64,000 nt of DNA from Pycnopodia helianthoides (Eukaryota > Echinodermata > Asteroidea > Forcipulatida > Asteriidae). The translations under genes were made by a program, and so were the position numbers. Below the pieces are notes generated by a model. The model was not told the DNA's origin. It worked only from the letters and a program-made list of their open reading frames with translations, and made no database searches. Shown in pieces: positions 21,804-34,100 of the stretch (position 1 is its first letter; every line of letters starts with the position of its first letter). The stretch lies in NCBI GenBank assembly GCA_032158295.1, contig CM063246.1:10603608-10667607 (forward strand). Reading direction: 5' to 3'.

Positions 21804-22179
21804 TTAAAGGCAGTTTATACTTTTGGTAATTGTCGAAGACCAGTAGACTCACTCGGTGTATCCCAACATATGCATAACATAACAAACCTGTGGACAATTC
21901 AGGTCAATTGGTCATCAAAGTTGCAAGAAAATTATGAAAGAAAAAACACCCTTGTTGCATAGAATTGTGTGCTTTCAAATGCCTGAGCTGAAGCCTTTCT
22001 CAGATTCAAATTTTGGGGTGAAAAATAAATTACCTCTTTCTCTATAACTACATTACTTCAAAGGGGTGGTTACTAACATTGTTTTATAATATCAACAGCT
22101 CCCCAGTGCTTTTTGCCAAGTAAATTTTTATGGTCATTCATTTTTTGTAGTAATTACCAAAGGTATACCCTGCCTTTAA
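21804..22179. repeat. TTAAAGGCAG...CTGCCTTTAA MITE (copy 2, best preserved)
   Basis: Terminal inverted repeats TTAAAGGCAG and CCTGCCTTTAA, with inner match 'ttttggtaatt' to 'taattaccaaa', bound 376 bp of non-coding DNA. It is non-autonomous; other copies in the window are more diverged. Confidence 0.7.
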
Positions 22180-23580
22180 GAAAACTCTTGGGTGTGTAAC
22201 ATGTATGTTACAACCTCTTCTTGGAATAAGTCTAGACCCTGAAGAGTTATTAATTCTTAACATTTCTACATTCTTGCTTTACTCGTGGTTGAGAAATTTT
22301 ACAGTGGGTGAGCCTCCTTTTTTAAAACTCTTGATTCAGGGACATTTTGGACTAGAACTGTTGATCACTCATTAAGTTCAAATAAAGAAACTGAATGTTA
22401 AACTTTCTTAAGGTGACATTTTGGAGGAAGGCATTAAACAAAAATTGACAACTTTTTGTATTTATATAATTATAAACACAAAAGCATTAAACAAAAATCA
22501 AACATAAAATTGCCCTGGCAAGATGACATATCACTTAAAAGTAAAATTTTGTTAAAGACAAAGATTGCTATCATGAAAAAAATGTAATCAGTTTCATTGT
22601 GAAAGATCAGTATTTATAGACTACTATGTCAGCTTTATTTCCAAAGAGAATGACCTTCCAGGGCCTTTCTGGCAGCCGAGATACTACCCTGGTCATACTC
22701 ATACGGGAATGTTTTCATTTTGTGTTTTGGGTTATAAAATTAACAACAATAGATGTTTTGAGATGCGCCCCCTTTCTTCATATGAAAAGTTGATAATAAT
22801 AATAATAATAATAAACTGTGCTTATATAGCGCTATTCCAAAAGAAGCATGATCATAGCGCATGATCATAGATACAAATCTCCATGAAATGTAAGATGTTA
22901 TGTTTTCTTCCATTAAGCTGTAGTACAAATTGTGCCAGCAGGAGGTTTAAGCTCTGTGATCTATACCAGTATATTTCTATTTGTTTTTGGGGGGGGGGGG
23001 CACATGACCTCCCGATAGTTGCGATACTGTTTTACCGGATCCTAACAATATCTGAAATACTGTCAAAGTAAAGGAATTGATACGTGAAGTCCTCCACAAA
23101 TCATAACTGCTTATTTTGATTACCAGAGTTTAAAGGCATCACACAGGATTGGCAGGATACAAAATATTGTTTCATTTCAGTCTGAAAGTTTACTGATGAC
23201 TGTGAAGTTCATACTAGACCATTTTTCTGTGAAGTATTTCTCACTGAAATGAAGTCATATTTGGAAAAACTGTATCTAAAAACCTGAAAAAAAAACACGC
23301 ACCAGCTGATTTCAGTTGTTCAACCAAAGTTAAGGATAATGTATTTAAATGCTGCAAATTGTGCATGGTTTTTCATTATTTCCTCCTGATTCACACAACG
23401 GATTAAACCCTGGTTTTCACAGATTTGTTATTTCATGTATATGGATGATCAAACAAAACATGAACACTGTCTGGGACTATTTAGTCAGCTCAACCAATCC
23501 TGTATAATTCTTGATCAAACAAAACATGAACACCTGTCTTCGACTATTTTGTCAGCTCTACCATTCCTGTATAATAAATG

Positions 23581-23777
23581 CAGAGCTGCCAACATTTGCA
23601 TCTTGCAATCAGGAAGATTTTGTCCAACAATCAGGGAGATATCTAAAATTATATTCAACAAAATTGGGGAAAAGTTTCCATAATCAGATAGATTTTCAAA
23701 TTTGTTCATCAGAACATGGACACAGTGGGTTATTTTAAGGGAACTTTCTGCAGAATCAGGGAGGGTTGGCAGCTCTG
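23581..23777. repeat. CAGAGCTGCCAAC MITE (copy 1)
   Basis: Terminal inverted repeats CAGAGCTGCCAAC and GTTGGCAGCTCTG flank about 170 bp that includes 'atttgcatcttgcaatcag' and 'actttctgcagaatcaggga'. Copies 2 and 3 lie at 24615 and 31964. Confidence 0.75.
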
Positions 23778-24614
23778 TCAATGGCACTAATGTGAACGTT
23801 CACAAATTCTCTGACAAATCACATTTTGCTTTTCATACTTTTCTTCAAGCGGTTGATGACATTTTTCACAGTTTCGTTGTATGGTGTGTTTATACTTCCA
23901 AAAACCAAAGACTACATATCTCTAAATCTATTCAAGAGGAAAACAATTTATTCCCTCCTAAAATATATCAAAAAGCAGCAAAAAATTAAGTTTACATCAT
24001 TTTAATCTTGATAAATGGCATATTTCAGGAGATGCACCAGAGTCTACTGCCTATAGGCCGCCTTGTGTATAAGACGCACTAAAATCAGCAAAAACAAGAT
24101 TGAGGTGTCAACGAACTTGGCCCATGATTAAAGTGGCAGTCTTTGTGTGTGGAGAAAATATTATTGGGTCACGGATTGTCAAATCACTAGGCCAGGTTTT
24201 CTGATTTTTAATTTTTTTTTATTTGAACTAAAGTATTTTTTGGCACTTTGAGACAGTTTACCAACGCGCTTTTCTTAAATTTGCACTGTGTTTTGGTCTT
24301 CAATATTAATTCATCAGCGTACACGCCCCCAGGGTATAAGCCACAGAGAGACTTTTTGAGGGCCCAAATTAACATAAAGGTCGCGGCGTATCTGCCAAGG
24401 GTTACAGGAGAAGCCTCTTGAATGCTGGGGAACGGTAAATTCAACCAGGGATATCGTACCTGTATTAGAAAGATTTGTAAGGTTACAAAGGTCAAGATCA
24501 GAGCCCAAGATTATGGCTCCGCTGCATTGTGTGCTTTCAGTCAGCGTCTTCGGCATTAGAGTCAGTGCTGAATTTCTGCGCAAGCTGGGGAAGCGAAGAA
24601 TGCTTAGTAACATG

Positions 24615-24787
24615 CAGAGCTGCCAACATTTGCATCTTGCAATCAGAGAGATATTTAGAACTGCATTTTAACGTAACAAGGGTAAAAGTTTCCATAATCA
24701 GGGAGATTTTCAAATTTGTTCATCAGATTGAGGAAAGATTGGTTTATTTTTTAGGTCCCGCAGAATCAGGGCAAGTTGGCAGCTCTG
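24615..24787. repeat. CAGAGCTGCCAAC MITE (copy 2)
   Basis: It has the same ends and internal motifs as 23581-23777, but is shorter by an internal deletion. Confidence 0.75.
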
Positions 24788-25155
24788 GTAACGTAAAGTA
24801 TACCTGCGCACAAGTAAAAAATTACTTGCTAACCTGTGAAATAAGCTTATATTAAACATGGATTTTTCCTGTGCGCGCCAATTTTGTTGCTTCCAGTAGC
24901 GGAGCCGTGAAACAGAGCTCATAGTAACCCAATTTATTTAGTAGGGTTAAAACTAATCGATTGATGCAGCAGATTATCAAAATATACTTCCACTAAAGTC
25001 TAATCATTCGACATCAGGCAAGATTTGTTGTGACGCGTTCGAGTAAAACACACACCAGGCATGCAGGATTTAAATGGCAAATGGAGTAAAGGTTGGCAAC
25101 CCAACTTGGCTCAGGGTTGCTGGGCTTTCCTTCGGTTGTATTTCATGGACAGGCG

Positions 25156-28100
25156 TTAATCTTCGGCAAGTTTGAGTACATATCCTAGGGATGTCTGTAA
25201 GGTTGTTAAACAGTAGCCTTCTTCACCAAACAGATATCTGTGAAGAAAGAAAAACAAAAACAAGTTTACATCTTTATGAAATTCTACTAAGTTCAAATCA
25301 GGTAAACGTACTTGAGTCAGTTCATAATGCATGCATTACTTGTTGAGGGAGGCCCTAAGGGCTTTGCTTTGAAAGAAATGTAGTCAAAAAATACATTTCC
25401 AGAACACAAGATTGATGACCCATGATGAAATGGTAATTGGCAACATCATAATGTGCATGGTCAATGGGATCTATTGACCAGAATTCACCTGACATCACAG
25501 GTGTGTAGCAAGGTGTTCAAAAGTAACGATCTCTGCGAGCAGTGCCGCAAGTCCGTATAAAAAAACGGGGATGACAGTAAACTTACTAACCGCAGCAGTT
25601 GTTGGAAGGGGAGATATTCCACCTTCCCAAACCACTATCTTGGTCTCGTCACATCTAGATATTGATTTATTTTGTATTATAATTTTTGTATTATTATTAC
25701 ATTTTATATTTAAATATTTAATTTTTTTTATTCTACGTAATTGTAACTTAAGAATTCCTTTTAAAAAAGTTCAGCGGCCATGGCCAGCCGCCCGTCCCTA
25801 GTTCAACACGCCTGTGACCTCTCATCACCCTCTCATCTTTACATGCAATGTGACTCCCAAAGTGGCAGACCACAGGCTGACAGTAGCTGCATGTGACGCC
25901 AGTGCCTGGGGTCTAGCCATTAAAGGAAGTCACAATATTTCAAAGAACACAGACTTTCTATGATGCCACGATTTCCTTCTGTGATTTTCATGACACTGTA
26001 TCAACAAATAAATAAATACTCTAAGTGTGAGACATGTACAGAAATTTGAAAATAATTGTTAAAATAATCTGAAATGTTCATAACTACTTTTTGTTTCCTC
26101 AAAAACACCTCCTTTCATAACTTTTGTATAGAATATATAGAATTTATATTCAATTCATAGGTAGTAAACATAGTAACTTTTATGCAAAGCTACAAAGATG
26201 TACATGTAGCATACTATTTGTTATATCTATATTTGTTTTGGGGGTTGGGGTTGGGGTCGATCGGGGTTGAAGGGGATATCTTTTAAGGGGCAGATCTTAC
26301 ATTGAGAGGGAGAGGGAACAAGGGGCTATCTTACCCTTCATGAATAAACTCCTCCATGACGCTACATTCTGAGACAAGATGAGGGAGAGCAGACTTAATG
26401 ACTACAAAGCTGAGGATGGGTAGAAGGTCGTCACAACCCCTGCAGGTGAGAAGTAAACAGAGCATTGTTCAAGATCTTGTAAATGTGGAATATTTATTTA
26501 TTTATTTAGTTGTACACCTGTTATTGCCTTGTCATAACTTGCCAGAAAATCAGCAAAACAGACGAATGCTATTGATGAACTTGCTGTACTTTTAACTCAA
26601 ATTGTAAAATGCAAATAATGTCACCTGGACACAACTTCAACATGAAAGTTTTAAAAAGACGGTACGCCATTTAAATTATTTTTCCCTGGAAAATCACAGA
26701 TCATTGTTGGGAGAGACCTCCTGCCAGTTTCAGAAAATTAAAGAACCAGATAAAATAATGCCACTACCTTTATCAATAATGAACTTCATCCAGCAAAGAG
26801 TTCCTTGATCCACCAAAAATATAATAAGTGCTACTCAAAAATCATCAATCATTTGCTACTCACAATTAGCTCTTAGTGAGCACAGTCTAAATATTTTAAA
26901 CCAAGTTCAATTAAATTCAAATCAAACCATAACACTAATATAATACATAATAGATTATATGTTTCTCTTTATGCCAAAATGTTACTTTGAACAAAGATAA
27001 GGAGAGAAATAAAAGCAACTAACTTTTCAGCACAGCCTGACCAGAGTCACTCTAAATATCTGGGGAAAAAAAACTTACACAGCATTCTCAGAATTTTCTC
27101 TTGCTTGACCCTGAGCTTCATAAAAGTCTCCAACGCAGGTAATGATGGCTCTTGAAGCTTTAACTGTGTCAGGAAAAAGCACAAATTATCAGAGATATGA
27201 AAGGTCGGGAAAAGTTATAAAGTTCTCCAAGCCTCCTATATAAATCATGTCCATGCGAAATAAGTTCTGAAAAAAAATCTAGTCTAATGTTTATCTTGAC
27301 AACATTTCTTTCTCTATGAGTTTTAACATTTGTTATAGTAGCTTTATGTATCTAAGAAAGTCTGAGTCCCCTTTTGTCCGAGTCTGAGTTCCTCATGTCT
27401 CTGCAAAGTTAGTTGTGAGAATCATAACCCTTGATCCTTCAGACAGTTGTATGGAACATTTCTACAATTTCGGCCATATCTGTCAAACTAGTGCATCAGA
27501 TTTGCACGTTTTTACCACCTGAAAGAGCAATGACACATACTTTAAGGACACAGGTTTGATTTCAACTGTAATGAATTAATCTCAAAACACTTGAAACATC
27601 TTGTGGACAAAAATGACCAACTTGTTTGAAATCTGTATGTGTCAGTATGTCACTTAATAAAGTGTCGCTCTGTCAAGGACTAAACTGGGACCAATCATGG
27701 AGGTAGAAAATATCCAAGGACCAATAAACATAAACCAACCACAATCGGACACAGCAAGCAAGCTTTAGCTAGCCTGCCATTCAAGTCTGAGATTGTGCTT
27801 AGCTTTGTCTGCATCATTGGTCATGCAAAAACCCAGTATTGGAGGGTTAATCCAGAAGAGGGTACTACTTCAGGCAGACAAAAAACACCATCACAGACTT
27901 GAACAAGACTATAACCCTGACATGTGCGGTTGAATCAAACCGGGTCCATGGTTGATATATTTATGGTTGATAAAGTAAAAAAAATAGGCAGTCAAAATAA
28001 GATAAAACATTTTATGGTGACGCAAGAAAATTCGCCTCGGAAAAGCACCCCATGCGTTCAAAATACGGTCAATTGCTGTACGGTCAAGGGGTGTGGACTC

Positions 28101-31100
28101 ATATTCAATTGTGCCTATAAAAAGTACCAGTAGTATTTTTGGTTGAAAACCCATTTTGTTTATGATTAATTGCTTCTAGTCCTTCTAGTCCTGTATTGTT
28201 TTTTTCTGCAGTTTTTATTGTATTATTTGTAATGCGCAGCAGAGTATATTCATATAGGTACTGCACAATATAAATGTTGGTTATTGTTATTATTATTATC
28301 ATTAACAGTAACACTGAAATCATTTCAAGAAATTAGAACAATTTAACTGTTCTCTCACCGACACATTCCAGCTTGTCTAGAGGGCTGAAGTAGCCACTGA
28401 TTCTCCTCAACTCCTCGACAGCCAGCTGATATGGGTACGAGCTCTCATCTGGAACAGCACCCTCTGTTGTCAGGCACAGCTTCTCGATGATGCCAATGTT
28501 CTCGGGCATGGCGTTCTGGTATTTGGTCATCGCTGTTGCCGCAGCAACCTCTTTCCTAAGATTTGACCGCCTGAAAGAGCATGACATGTATTGAATTGAG
28601 AAAGCATTATAACACTAAAAAAGCCAAGTCCAAAAATGAACTCTGGTACAAATATTTGTTAATCTAGCAAAACCAGGGTACAAACTTGATAAATCAGCAT
28701 TCTCCCTTAACAGTGGTCCGCTGGCCAAATGCCAGTTTGAACACCTGGGGATCAGTCACAATTCACTCCAAGTGGTCCGGCTGGCCAGTTCAGTGTTGAA
28801 AAGCATCCCTATTTCATTTGAAATATGGACAAACAGAAAAAGCTGACGGACAAGTGAAATGACAAGCTAACTGGTGGTTCTAAGTGATGTTTGAAGCTCT
28901 GCATGGTGTCGAAAATATGAAGTAACTAGTGAACTTGCGGGTACAACCATGTGTATATCTCTTTTGGGAGGAGTGTTGGCTCTGAAAAAAGCTGGTGTGG
29001 TCTTGAGACGTTTCGAACAGTGTGCTCTGCTCATATCCTGAAGACGAGCAGAGTATACTGTTCAAACATTGAGACTACACCGGCTCTTTTCAGAGCCAAC
29101 ACTCCTCCAAAAAGGATTTACAAATGGATGTACCTGCAAGTTTAGTAATTAGTTACTTCTAACTGTTCCTGCTGGTCAGTCACTAAAAAAGAAAGGGTAA
29201 ACCTGATAATGCCAAAAACTACTATGACCGATTAATCAATCCAAATTATTAGACAATTGTCTGTTTCTTGAGTGGTCAAATGAGGTATAAAATAATACAT
29301 TATGTCATTAAATAGTCAATTTGCATGTTATATTTGAATAATATCTGGTATGATGACTTGCTTAGTCACTAACATTTAAATTCGCTAACATCTGAATTCC
29401 TGCTGCTATTCTTCGCTATTTCTGGTAATTCTTTTCTCGTTTTGTATTGTGTTTGTTTTTCTGTGTTTTAAGGACCCTGATGGAAATAAGTCATGTTTAA
29501 ACAGCTTTTGGGGGCTATCCTTGGCTTTAATCAGTTTACTTTTTAAGTCCTTTTTCAGCATGTTTGATTGTAATGCCAAACAAATACATAAATAAATAAA
29601 TAAAACCAATTTAATTGAAACTGTAATTGTTGTTAAACGAAAGGGTCACAATCCACAATCAAACCCGTTTACCTGAATAGTGTCAGGAGAGGTTGCCAGA
29701 TGTAGTGGAAGAAATGTTTCTCGATGACGGCTATGCACTGCTCCTTGGCGAGGGCGCTGTCTAGTTCCTCGTACACGGCAATCAACAGGGACTGTAATTT
29801 ATCTGCATCAGAAACAAACAAAGCTAAAATGTTGCTTCCTGTGACTGCTTGGCATGTATGTACGATGGGGTTGGTGAGGGTCTTTGATTTTCAGAACCTA
29901 GGGAGAGCTTTCATAACCTTTTTTTAAGCACTGTGCAATTTATTTTGGGGCGCCATTTTTCTTGTTCTCCTACTTATGTCTCTGTTCTTTGAATTGTTTT
30001 TTATTCTATAAACCACAAGGGAAACTGATTGAGTAAATTATAAATAACTTTGGGTCGAACAAAGACAAATTGATGAAAGAGTGGGACTTGAGCCTGCAAC
30101 CTCTGCAACATTAGGGCTAGATAGCTCGGTTGGTAGAGCGCCGGCACAATAATCCTGAGAATACAGCTTCAAGTCCTGCTCTCATAAATTTTTCTTTTCT
30201 TTGGCAAAATCAAAATAACATTAACATAATTTGCAGTCATAAAAAAAAACAATTTTCTGATAAATGAGACAAGCAGGTTCTTTGTCATTGTGTCCAGTTA
30301 TCCTCCAGTGGTTATTGGTAGCATGTGTGTCATTTTCAGGGCTGACAAATGACAACAACCTTGACAACTACAGGGTCTTGACTTGAGCAAATGCACCAAA
30401 TGTAAAAGAGTATCTGCAATATGTTCAGTGTACATTCGGTTGGTGTAGCACCAACCATGTCAATTGAAGGTCACAATAAAAAGGCAAAAACAAGGATTTA
30501 CATCCAGTTATCTTACCCAAGTAGGTCTGGATATCCTTTGAGATGTGCTTGAGATGCCTCTGCAGTGCCTCCTCCTGTAACCGGGCTACCTTTTCTTCGG
30601 CTTCCTCCTCCTCTGTCTTCTTGGTTTCCTGTCTCTCCTCTGTCCTCTCGGCAAGACTTGATGACGAGGTTGCATCTTCAGCGACATGGTCGTCTCTTGA
30701 GGTGCCTCCTTCATGTGTGGAGCAATCATGAGCTTGGTCAGAGTCCCTGCAATTGTCTTGGATTGAGTTGGATTTGCGGTTATGGTCTAGAGTATCTTCA
30801 GGTACTTCTTCTCTACTAACATTCTGCTCCCATGCTGTCTCCGAAACGTCATCACAACCATCTTCGGTTCTTAAATCAGGAGCAACCTGTGACTCATCAT
30901 CAGTGTTGTTACAGTTCCTTTCTTCCATATTGCCATTCATGTTTCCTTCCGCAACTGCCAAGTCTTTTGGCACCTGCTCTTCAAGCTTTTTGGTGAGTTT
31001 GTCACCCTCTGTTAGGGCCTCCGCAAGATCGTCTTGGATCTCTAGACTGATCCTCCTCATCTGATGAACTACATCAGTCTCTACAACAACATCTTCTCCA

Positions 31101-34100
31101 TCTTCCTCAAGAATCTCTGAACTCCTTGACGGCTCTCTTGACTTCTTGGTATCACACTCAAGATCTCTCTGTTCCTCATCACTTCGGAGACTGTTCTGTG
31201 GGACATCGGTTTCATCACCCGACTCTCCAACTGAAGGCTCCCGACTTCTCAAAGGAGAATCGTGTGATGCTGCGTCTCCCCCAGCACCATCTTTCCCCTC
31301 TTCATCACTTGGCAAACAGGTCTTCTCAATCTCTTTCTCATCACCCGAGTCACCTTCACAGACCTCACTCTTAACTGAGGCAGTTTCTGACAAAGCTTCT
31401 TCATCATCTCCCTTCCTTGTCTCATCCCCGATTCCATCCTCTAGGGTTTCATCCCCGGAGTTCAGCTCGTCCCACATATCACCCTCCTCCTCCTTATTTA
31501 GAGAGGCGGGCGATGCCAGCATGTCACCATACAAAGACTCCCTTTGGTCAATGTGGCTCGATTCCCTCAGGGCATGGAGTCGTCGCATCAGGTCCTCATC
31601 AAGACTTTCGTCAAGATCTTCAGGAGCAGCAAAACTATTTGTAGGGATAACTCTTGGCTTGGAATCTTATACAGAAAGAAAGATAATACAATAACAACTT
31701 TAAAAGAAGGTGCATTACAATTAGTGGAAGAGTAAAATCGTTTCAGTCCTTCAGCTGTCAAGAAACATAATTAAGCTGAACAGGTAAAATAGGTTTATGG
31801 CTCTTTTCCAAACCAAGGCTACAGCTTGTGCTCTTGCTCAGGCTCTAGCTCCAGCTCTATCCGCCTGTTTAAAACCTTGTACCAAAACCACACATTTTCA
31901 AATGACTGATGGAGCCTTAGCCGGACGCCAGGACGAAGCCGTGGATTAGAAAAGGGCCTCTGTCAGAGCTGCCAACATTTGCATCTTGCAATCAGTGAGA
32001 TATTTAGTGCAACAATCAGTGAGATATTTAGAACTACATTCAACATAACAGGGAAAAACGTTTCCATAATCCCAGAGATTTTCAAATGTTTTCATGGAAA
32101 GATTGGTTTATTTTCAGGGAACTTTCTGCAGAATCAAGGAGAGTTGCCAGCTCTGCTATGTTGTCTATAATTCATATAAACAAATTTCAAGGCGGCACCT
32201 CCATCATGTCCATCATCACGTGGCTGCAGAATACAGCAGAGTATGTGACCACAGAAAACACAGTGTTACATTGGAACAATAAAACAGATGAAAGAATGGT
32301 TCACAGTACTTGTACTGACCTAAAATGTTAACTGAGTGAGCATTTGAGTTTATGTTTGGCATTGATTGCTAAGAATATACAGTGTTGCAGCCTCAAGTTT
32401 TACACTGGACCACAAGCCTGAGGCCAGTGATTTAGCATTGGCCAGTGAACTCATGACTGGATAAGTCCGGCGGTCTTGCAATTTTCAATTGAATAATAAT
32501 GCCTTACTGTAAAATGTATCTTGAACAAAAACCAAGTGTGCTCAAATGTTAAGTTTTGGTCTGATAAAATATCCTTCAGTTCTATTGAGTCATGACGTAC
32601 GCTTAACACCCACAAAGACAAGTGAGATCAATCTTACGCTGTATAACGTCTTAGTGCTTGTTCAAATAAAAACAATTAAATGCCTGTAAAACTCTGTCGG
32701 GAAGCATTTTCTCACGTTGATTCTGGTCTTGTAAAAACACTTTTGGTCCAGTAAACATTTTTGAGCAACAAGCCCTCTGGTCTTGTGGATTCCACCCCCC
32801 CCCAAAAAAAAAATAAATAAATTTGAGCCCTGCATTACAAGCAGTGCACACAACTACAACTCAATTGAATTTACCTTGCACTTAAAAGTAAAGAGCCAGC
32901 TAGAGTTTTTTTGTGAACACAAGAGCTGGCAAACCTGATCTGGCACAGGACATTTTCCCCCCAGTCATCAAGGCCATCAGAGATGGTTGTCACAGAAGCC
33001 CTAGGTTTGAGGACTCACCATGATGTCATCCCCCCCACAAGGGACCGCCCTTTACTCAGAGATTAATATTACATGATGACATCATGTTTGGGTCCCAGCC
33101 AACTAACTACGCTGAACAGACAAGGTGCTTTGGTCAATGGCCTTCAAACAATAGGCGGTGTGATTAAGTCTTGTTTTATATCATGATGACTCTAGGGAAA
33201 TATAACCTTTTAACTCATACTGTCTAGCTCTGTTTCTACTACACTTTATGTGGAAGAGCATCTATGTATCTTGTATTTATGGCCTATCTATTTATTTCTT
33301 TCAACAGATGTGATGTCTGCGTCGGTTATAGAGAATATTATTTGTGTTTTACCCATACACTGATATGTGTTAAGCACTGTGTACTCAGTACTTTTTCCTG
33401 TTTAAAATATAATCTCCAGGCATATGTCTCGGGTGAGATTCAAACCCAAGACCTTTGCCAATTCTAGACCAGATGTCTTACCAGTCTAGACCACCGAGCT
33501 TGCCTATAATATAGCAGCGGGTACCACAATGATTATCATAGATGTCAAATTTAGATCAAGGATAAAGAATATTATTTGTTCATTTATTTGTTTATTTATT
33601 TCAACAATGAAATTGAAAGTGGACCAAGGGTCAAATAAATTTCCAGGCCTGATAATTGGAGCAATTGCCTCCGTGCCCCTTGGTCAATGCCTTGAGGCCC
33701 TTTGGAATGCTCCATAAGAAATTTACATTTCCCCCATAGAGGTGCCCTTTAAATTGTACGTGTGCGCGATTCTGTTTCTTCAAATACTTTCAGTTTAACG
33801 TAGTTTATGGCTGTAAAAATTACACAGTATTGTTTGGGAAAGTAACATTTAGCCAAGGAACATATGAAAGTATAAACTTTCTAACAAATTTTGAAAAAGC
33901 ACTAAGAGATGAATTATCTCATTTGTATAATATGGGTAACTAGTCTTCAATAATCAACAGAATTGTATTTATCAGACTGAAAGTCAACATTTGAACACAA
34001 ACACAAGACCGCCGGACTTGTTCGGACATGAGTTTACTGGCCCGGTGCTGAAATCACTGGCCTCGGGCCAGCGGTCCAGTGTAAAATTTGAGCCCTGATG

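Larger units (their letters stand above)
21533..25155. other. Spacer between retrotransposon and VPS9D1 3' end
   Basis: No coding exon is supported. It holds a full TTAAAGG MITE (21804-22179), an (ATA)n run with a SINE-tail-like ATATAGCGCTATTCC (22790-22840), a G run at about 22989, and two CAGAGCTGCC MITEs (23581, 24615). The 24310-24610 part has an open minus-strand frame of 99 codons without recognisable homology. The VPS9D1 3' UTR probably covers the last few hundred bases. Confidence 0.5.

Noticed and set aside
24314..24613. 99-codon minus-strand ORF with a possible donor at about 24468, considered as GSTO exon 1
   Set aside because: The peptide does not resemble an omega GST start and the required phase and ending are not met convincingly.
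30543..31694. Several plus-strand Ser-rich ORFs
   Set aside because: They are mirror frames of the acidic Ser/Glu-rich VPS9D1 exon 9.
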